NCBI RefSeq assembly: GCF_000758625.1
Contig: NZ_CP009283.1
Coordinates: forward strand, 6,028,001-6,092,000
Source of the DNA: Paenibacillus sp. FSL R7-0273
GTDB lineage: Bacteria > Bacillota > Bacilli > Paenibacillales > Paenibacillaceae
DNA length: 64,000 nt
Direction: 5' to 3'
A program made the translations under genes and the position numbers. Under the pieces are notes generated by a model. That model did no database searches. It was not told where the DNA came from and saw only the letters and a list, made by a program, of their open reading frames with translations. Below are positions 59,330 through 64,000 of the stretch, piece by piece; within the stretch, counting starts at the first letter, position 1, and every line of letters begins with the position of its first letter.

Positions 59330-61045
59330 TTACTGCTGAAAATAACGGCTCCAGCTGCGGTCAACCAAATCCAGTGTACTGCTGCAGGGTGTCTGCTCCT
59401 CTTCATATCCAGGCTTCATGCGTGCATCGATGACAACCGGCAGTCTGTAGCTGATATGATGCTGCCGCAGCTCAGATGCGGCATAGATATCCCCGGCCGG
59501 ATCAAACCGGGTAAATACTGTCCATAAAAAGGAGCTTTGGGTGCGTACTGCCTCAGCAGCATGATCCGTCACTATAACCAGCGGCCAGGCTGTTTGTTGT
59601 GCGCGAAGCGCAGCACTTAGCCGGACAGGAAGCTCCGGGTCCTCTTCATAGGATGCACCGGAAACGGTTAAGCATCCCCCGCAATAAGGAATGGCTTCCG
59701 TAATTCCTGGCAATTGTCCCTCTGTATAGATACGGGGAAGCTCCCGTATGGCGGGTCCTACTCCCATGATTACCGCCTGGCTGGTTGAACCAGGCTTGCG
59801 TTCATTCCCGTCCGGAGCTGCGCAGCTAAACACATGCAGGCCGGCAGCCGGATTAAAGCGTTCCAGAACATGCTCCAGAGTAGCCGGAAGATCGGCAAAG
59901 ACTGCCGGGCCGCCCGTCAGCAGCAGCAGCCTGCTGCTGCACAGCTGGCGTTCACCAAGAATACGGAAGGCGGCAGCCAGCGCCTCCTGCGGGGAATTAT
60001 CCTGCACAGCTGCTGCAGACAATCCTCCCGGGCCAGATTCGGAATACGTCCAGAAAGCGTCCACTGAGGGCATAGCCAGATGATGTACCGGAGAGAGGAG
60101 CTGCTGGAGGTAATTAACCAGGTAGAAGTTGTCTTCCTGCGGAGTAACAGCGATGGAAGCCGGATAAATCGCATCCTTGCGGTGCCAGATCCGCTGTACG
60201 TGCATAACCGGAGCCTGCTGCGGAGCCGATTGCGGCGGGACAAGACCCCGGAGCGCAAACTCCGCCTCCGCCGGAATGAGGTGGCCGCCCAGCGGATCGC
60301 TGACCATCGGCAGCTTGCTGCCGAGAATCAGCGAAGCAAGCACCAGACCCGGCAGCCTTACGCCGGGAGAGGCGCTGGCTGCTGCAATCAGCGCAGGCGG
60401 TCCGCCCATAAAGGCAGAGACCGGAAGGGCTTCACCGAGGGCAGCGGCCTCCTGCTGAAACAGGCCCGCTCCCTGGTTTCTTTGCCAGTCAGCTTCGGCT
60501 GTGCTGTGGTCGATGAAGCGGAGCCTGTGTAGGCCGAGACTGTGCTTCTGCGGCTTAGCCAGGCTCTCTGTATACACAAGCGGCAGCGTAATATAAGGGC
60601 CGCCCGCTTCCTGCCAGCTGGTGACACGCGGCAGCTCTTCAAGCGGAGCCTTTGTGCGGCAGACGCCAAGAACCGGCGCTTCCCCCTGCGGCACATGCTT
60701 TATGCCTGTCTTCAGCAGATTGTAGACCAGCGCCTTTTCCTTCCACATGTTCGGAAGCGAGGGCGGCAGCAGCGTTTCAGCGGCTCCGGCCACTGACTTC
60801 AGCAGCTGCTCCGGCCTGCTGCCAAACGCCCTGTCCACACGCCGGAAGGTCCCGAACAGATTGGTCACCACAGGGAACGGGGTTCCTTTTACATTTGTAA
60901 ACAGCAGTGCCGGCCCTTCCTCCCGTAAGACACGCCGGTGAATCTCCGGGAGCTCCAGATAAGGGTCCACAGGAACCTCCACCACAGCCAGCTCTTTGTC
61001 CTTGCGGAGCTGCTCCATCCACTGGCGTAAATTTATGAATCCCAC
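59330..61045 (-). CDS. UbiD-family protein that lacks the catalytic glutamates
   Basis: The 571-residue protein is recognisably UbiD: LRQWMEQLRKDKELAVVEVP at the start, PALLFTNVKGTPFPVVTNLF, and YITLPLVYTE. Active UbiD enzymes use an Arg and two Glu (R173, E277, E282 in Fdc1) in an EGPFGE-like motif, and Asn/His/Glu for metal and prenyl-FMN. Here the matching Arg stays (SLGLHR, R174), but the Glu motif reads APQQAPVMH (Q276-Q277), and the His of the usual WQxHKDG is replaced in WQRNQGAG. So decarboxylase activity and prFMN binding are doubtful. Placement next to ctaA and within the window of mqnE hints at a link to quinone or heme metabolism. No UbiX gene is near. Confidence 0.8.
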   Translation of the reverse strand: MGFINLRQWMEQLRKDKELAVVEVPVDPYLELPEIHRRVLREEGPALLFTNVKGTPFPVVTNLFGTFRRVDRAFGSRPEQLLKSVAGAAETLLPPSLPNMWKEKALVYNLLKTGIKHVPQGEAPVLGVCRTKAPLEELPRVTSWQEAGGPYITLPLVYTESLAKPQKHSLGLHRLRFIDHSTAEADWQRNQGAGLFQQEAAALGEALPVSAFMGGPPALIAAASASPGVRLPGLVLASLILGSKLPMVSDPLGGHLIPAEAEFALRGLVPPQSAPQQAPVMHVQRIWHRKDAIYPASIAVTPQEDNFYLVNYLQQLLSPVHHLAMPSVDAFWTYSESGPGGLSAAAVQDNSPQEALAAAFRILGERQLCSSRLLLLTGGPAVFADLPATLEHVLERFNPAAGLHVFSCAAPDGNERKPGSTSQAVIMGVGPAIRELPRIYTEGQLPGITEAIPYCGGCLTVSGASYEEDPELPVRLSAALRAQQTAWPLVIVTDHAAEAVRTQSSFLWTVFTRFDPAGDIYAASELRQHHISYRLPVVIDARMKPGYEEEQTPCSSTLDLVDRSWSRYFQQ

Positions 61046-61096
61046 GTTTTGTTCCCCCTAACCCAAACAGATACTTATTTTCAACATATTCACTCT

Positions 61097-62017
61097 TTAT
61101 TTCCCGCTTTGCTGCCACACCCGCACACTCATATAGCTCAGAACCCCGAATAATCCGGCAATCAGCACGATGTGGGAAAGCGCAGCAAATATGTACAATT
61201 TATCGTTATACAGCGTATGGACCACAGCCGCACCGCTGAACACCTGCAGCAGGCAGAGCGTAACCGCGGCTACTCCCAGCATCCGCAGCTCGGGCAGCTT
61301 CTTATATCTCCAGAATGCCAGGTGACCCAGTATGGCCGTCAAAAGAAACAGCAGCGCTGCCGCCACCCTGTGCATAAACACAATCCCCACACCGCCTGTA
61401 AGCTCAGGGAACCATTCCCCGTTACAGAGCGGCCAGCCGGAGCAGCCTCCCTGTGAATCCGTATGACTGACATAAGCGCCGATATACACAACGATATAAG
61501 AATATAACGCCGTTATCCAGGTTAAGTTGCGGAAGCCCCGGCTCACCGGGGGGCCGTCTGCCTCCTGCTGTCCCGCAGATTCATGCCATCTCCTGGTTCC
61601 AAGAGCAAGCATCAGGGAGCTGGCAAAAGCAATCAGGGAAAAGCCCATATGCAGCGCCATCACCGCCGCCGACTGCGAACGGATAACCGCAAGCGCTCCC
61701 ATTCCTCCCTGCACGACAACGAATATAAGGGTTAAGAGTGCATAACCAAGCAGTTCCTTGCGCCGGCGCGCAAACCGCAGGAACAAAACCATGGAAGCCA
61801 GTGACAGCAGGCCGGCAAGGCCGCTGAACAAGCGGTGGGTGTATTCGATCATTGAGCCGAGTGTGTATGCCGGAATGAGCTTACCGTGGCAGAGCGGCCA
61901 TTCATTGCCGCATTCCAGGCCGGAGCCTGTTTTGGTTACGACGGCGCCTCCGAACAAGGCGAGGAACATCATGAGGCAGGTTATGTAGCTGAGCCACTTC
62001 AAATGAGCTGTCGTCAC
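61097..62017 (-). CDS. ctaA: Heme A synthase (CtaA/COX15)
   Basis: The 306-residue membrane protein has eight helices and the heme-ligand and loop motifs of CtaA: VVTKTGSGLECGNEWPLC, MIEYTHRLFSG, ALHMGFSLIAF, QGGCSGWPLCNGEW, FMHRVAAALL and ALSHIVL, with the paired cysteines in both extracellular loops. It oxidises heme O to heme A for cytochrome aa3. The start is GTG (62017), right after GGGGTGATC, giving exactly the length of the Bacillus protein. The UbiD-like gene starts 51 bp after its stop in the same direction. Confidence 0.94.
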   Translation of the reverse strand: MTTAHLKWLSYITCLMMFLALFGGAVVTKTGSGLECGNEWPLCHGKLIPAYTLGSMIEYTHRLFSGLAGLLSLASMVLFLRFARRRKELLGYALLTLIFVVVQGGMGALAVIRSQSAAVMALHMGFSLIAFASSLMLALGTRRWHESAGQQEADGPPVSRGFRNLTWITALYSYIVVYIGAYVSHTDSQGGCSGWPLCNGEWFPELTGGVGIVFMHRVAAALLFLLTAILGHLAFWRYKKLPELRMLGVAAVTLCLLQVFSGAAVVHTLYNDKLYIFAALSHIVLIAGLFGVLSYMSVRVWQQSGK

Positions 62018-62094
62018 TTTGATCACCCCATTGTACAAAGATGAATGGAAGGAGATATATGGACACGGCTTGCCTATGAACCCTTATGATTGTT

Positions 62095-62140
62095 TGAAAA
62101 AAGCACCGCTTTTGCTCTGTTCAAGGCGAAAGCGGTGCTT
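62095..62140 (-). terminator. Terminator of the thioredoxin-like gene
   Basis: AAGCACCGCTTT (62101-62112) is the complement of AAAGCGGTGCTT (62129-62140); six T follow on the minus strand. Confidence 0.88.
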
Positions 62141-62180
62141 GTGCTTCAGGCTGTAGAAATTACATTACTTCTGGTAGTCA

Positions 62181-62525
62181 TTACTTGCTGATGGTCAGAT
62201 ACACTTCCAGCGCCCGGTCCAGGAAATTCTCGATTTCCTCACGGGATTTGCGCAGCTTGTTGACGAAGCGGACAAGCTCACGTCCCTCGCTGTAGGCTAC
62301 AAAGCTGGGAATACCAAGGATGTTCTGTTCCTGGCTGACGTCACCGACAGCATCAACATCCACCTCAACCAGAGTCAGGCGATCCGCGTATTTCTGCTCA
62401 ACCTCAGGCATAAACGGATCTATATATTTACAGTCAGAGCACCAGTCTGCCTTAAATACGGCAACTGTTAAGCGCGGCGATTGAACCGCCACCTGAAAAT
62501 CAGCAGCAGATGAAATTTTGTCCAT
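62181..62525 (-). CDS. Thioredoxin-like protein with a WCSDC site
   Basis: The 114-residue protein has a thioredoxin fold: VAVFKADWCSDCKYIDPFMP and the cis-Pro loop LGIPSFVAYS. The active site is CSDC instead of CGPC. Similar WCxDC proteins are common in Bacillus and relatives and probably have a special partner or redox potential. The ATG at 62525 follows AGGAAAGG by about 12 bases. It is preceded by a flippase gene on the same strand, 112 bp away. Confidence 0.88.
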   Translation of the reverse strand: MDKISSAADFQVAVQSPRLTVAVFKADWCSDCKYIDPFMPEVEQKYADRLTLVEVDVDAVGDVSQEQNILGIPSFVAYSEGRELVRFVNKLRKSREEIENFLDRALEVYLTISK

Positions 62526-62636
62526 GCAAAGGTCAATCCTTTCCTGGTTAAACTGTATGTGTTCCTTCTCTAAGTGAAGCAAATTGTGCTTAGGAAGTCA
62601 ATTCAAAAGCATAAAATTAAGACAAACATCACAGCA

Positions 62637-64000
62637 TTATTCGTGTGTACGCACTCTGGCAGGCTGGAGCTTCATCAGCGGGTTAAGCACCTTTTGCAGA
62701 ACACGCGGGTATCCGGCAATCTCCTGACGGCTGAGCACACCAAGCACGATAAGCAGTACGAGATAAATAATGACTACAGCTCCGCCTACAACCAGGCAGG
62801 TTATGAGGAACGCGAGCCGGTCCGGCATCAGGCGGGTAAGCATAATGCCTGCTTCATTCAGCCCATAGCCGATTCCGCCGGAGGCCAGTACGGCAACAGC
62901 GAAGCCGCCCCAGCGCTTGCCCATAATGGTAAAGGACACGATCTTCTTAAGCATGCGCAGGTTGAGCAGCGTAATGACGATAAAGCAGAGTGCCGTAGCT
63001 CCGATAATCCCGTATATTCCAAATACTTTGCTAAGCAGGAAGCTTGCCGCCAGCTTGGTCAGGATGCCGGCAAACACATAGTACATGGAAATCCTTGATT
63101 TACCCATACCCAGCAGGATGGAGTTCGTTGTCATCATTGTAATCTGGAAAATCGTTCCGGCCGTCAGCATAGCGACTATTCCGCTGCCGTCCAGAGTAGT
63201 GAACAGCAGGCCGTTAATCGAATAAGCAGCGACCATCAGCGAGACTACAATCGGTGTTCCGGTCAGAATGGAGATCCGCATGGCCAGCGTGACCTGGCGC
63301 TGCAGATGCTGCTCATCCTTACGGGCGTAAGCGGCTGAAATAATCGGAATCAGTGAAGTGCTCAGCGCAATTGCCAGCACCGGAGGAATACCGGCAACAC
63401 TGATCGCACGGCTGCCGTAAATCGCCAGGGCACCGGTGGCATCCTCTATTCCGATCTGTCCGCTGAGCAGCGGTACAATCAGTGAAGAATCGATAAAATT
63501 CACGACCGGCACAGTAATAGAAGACAATACAATCGGAATGGATAATTTGAAAATATCCTTATAAATACCGAGCAGCGGAAGTCTGGCCGCGCTTGAATCA
63601 TATAATGCCGCCTTGTCTTCAGTACGGCGCATTTTCATTGCATAATACAGCATAATCCCGAAGGCGCCGACACTGCCGAACACGCTGCCGAACGAAGCGC
63701 CGGCAGCCATCCAAGTATTGTCGTAGCCCTGCTTTAGCAGAATATAGGCCAGCAGGATCGCAGTGGATACCCGGGCAATCTGCTCAACAATCTGTGAAAT
63801 CCCGCCGGCCATCATGTTGTTACGGCCCTGGAAATAACCGCGCATTATGGCAATGGTGGGGAACAGCAGCAGCGCCGGAGCAATAGCCCGTATTGCAAGT
63901 GTACTCTCGGGAACCTTCGCATATTCTGCATAATAAGGGGCTGCTATGTACAGGGCAATACTCATCAGAACACCTACAACTGCAGAGAAAATTAGAGCTG
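62637..64000 (-). CDS. MATE-like lipid II/polysaccharide flippase (YtgP/SpoVB family), 5' end missing
   Basis: The frame runs off the right edge, so the first part of the protein is missing; the visible 454 residues contain about ten to twelve membrane helices. ALLLFPTIAIMRGYFQGRNNM, YGSRAISVAGIPPVLAIALS and NSILLGMGKSRISMYYV are typical of the MurJ/SpoVB/YtgP group that flips cell-wall precursors. The tail (LKLQPARVRTHE) is basic. Which precursor it carries cannot be told. Confidence 0.85.
   Translation of the reverse strand, partial: ALIFSAVVGVLMSIALYIAAPYYAEYAKVPESTLAIRAIAPALLLFPTIAIMRGYFQGRNNMMAGGISQIVEQIARVSTAILLAYILLKQGYDNTWMAAGASFGSVFGSVGAFGIMLYYAMKMRRTEDKAALYDSSAARLPLLGIYKDIFKLSIPIVLSSITVPVVNFIDSSLIVPLLSGQIGIEDATGALAIYGSRAISVAGIPPVLAIALSTSLIPIISAAYARKDEQHLQRQVTLAMRISILTGTPIVVSLMVAAYSINGLLFTTLDGSGIVAMLTAGTIFQITMMTTNSILLGMGKSRISMYYVFAGILTKLAASFLLSKVFGIYGIIGATALCFIVITLLNLRMLKKIVSFTIMGKRWGGFAVAVLASGGIGYGLNEAGIMLTRLMPDRLAFLITCLVVGGAVVIIYLVLLIVLGVLSRQEIAGYPRVLQKVLNPLMKLQPARVRTHE

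Overview
The window looks like chromosomal DNA from a spore-forming, motile, aerobic member of the Bacillota, most likely Paenibacillus or a close relative. The reasons are: Bacillus-type gene sets (sdhCAB, ecsAB, dnaB-dnaI, uvrC-trxA, the yum/yut Fe-S and NADH cluster), sporulation genes (sda, a YjcZ-type peptide, a YheC/YheD ATP-grasp protein), the futalosine route to menaquinone (mqnE) instead of the men route of Bacillus, large carbohydrate importers with a two-TM AraC regulator, roughly balanced base composition, and strong AGGAGG-type ribosome binding sites. No phage, insertion sequence, CRISPR array, tRNA or rRNA was seen.

Layout. 1-5.8 kb: the start of an AraC-type regulator, a 51-bp tandem repeat array, a MocR-type regulator with a very long linker and no PLP lysine, a divergent FMN-binding PPOX protein, a class I/II aminotransferase and a YjcZ peptide. 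5.8-17 kb: ecsAB behind a DEAD-box helicase, an SDR enzyme, cheX with a sigma-D-like promoter, a LysR regulator with a PHP-type histidinol phosphatase, a nitroreductase, an acetyltransferase, a Tat-exported metallophosphoesterase, a potassium channel and a DUF3891 protein. 17.4-22.2 kb: sdhCAB and a divergent LysR gene, with a Fur-box-like sequence between them. 22.2-29.6 kb: a carbohydrate ABC importer, its AraC regulator and a rhamnogalacturonan acetylesterase, with two cre-like sites, which suggests uptake of pectin-derived oligosaccharides. 29.7-36.6 kb: ktrA/ktrB, a YtrA-type GntR regulator with two inverted-repeat operators and its ABC transporter, and a CPBP membrane protease. 36.7-43.4 kb: a 32-residue membrane peptide, a second 51-bp array related to the first, uvrC, trxA, dnaI, dnaB and yuiB. 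43.6-55.4 kb: hemQ, NADH dehydrogenase, ferredoxin-NADP reductase, sda under a cluster of DnaA boxes, an ATP-grasp spore protein, an IscA-type carrier, mqnE, a second NADH-dehydrogenase-like flavoprotein, YuzB and NifU. 55.5-64 kb: metNIQ under a SAM riboswitch, a HEPN protein, a degenerate UbiD-family protein, ctaA, a thioredoxin-like protein and the 3' part of a flippase gene.

Much of the right half serves aerobic respiration: succinate and NADH dehydrogenases, menaquinone, heme b and heme A synthesis, and Fe-S carriers. There is no obvious cassette of a new defence or mobile system. The points that merit attention are the two related hairpin-bearing 51-bp arrays, two enzyme-fold proteins that lost catalytic residues (MocR and UbiD), the repeats abutting the sdh ribosome binding sites, and several regulatory sites that can be read directly.
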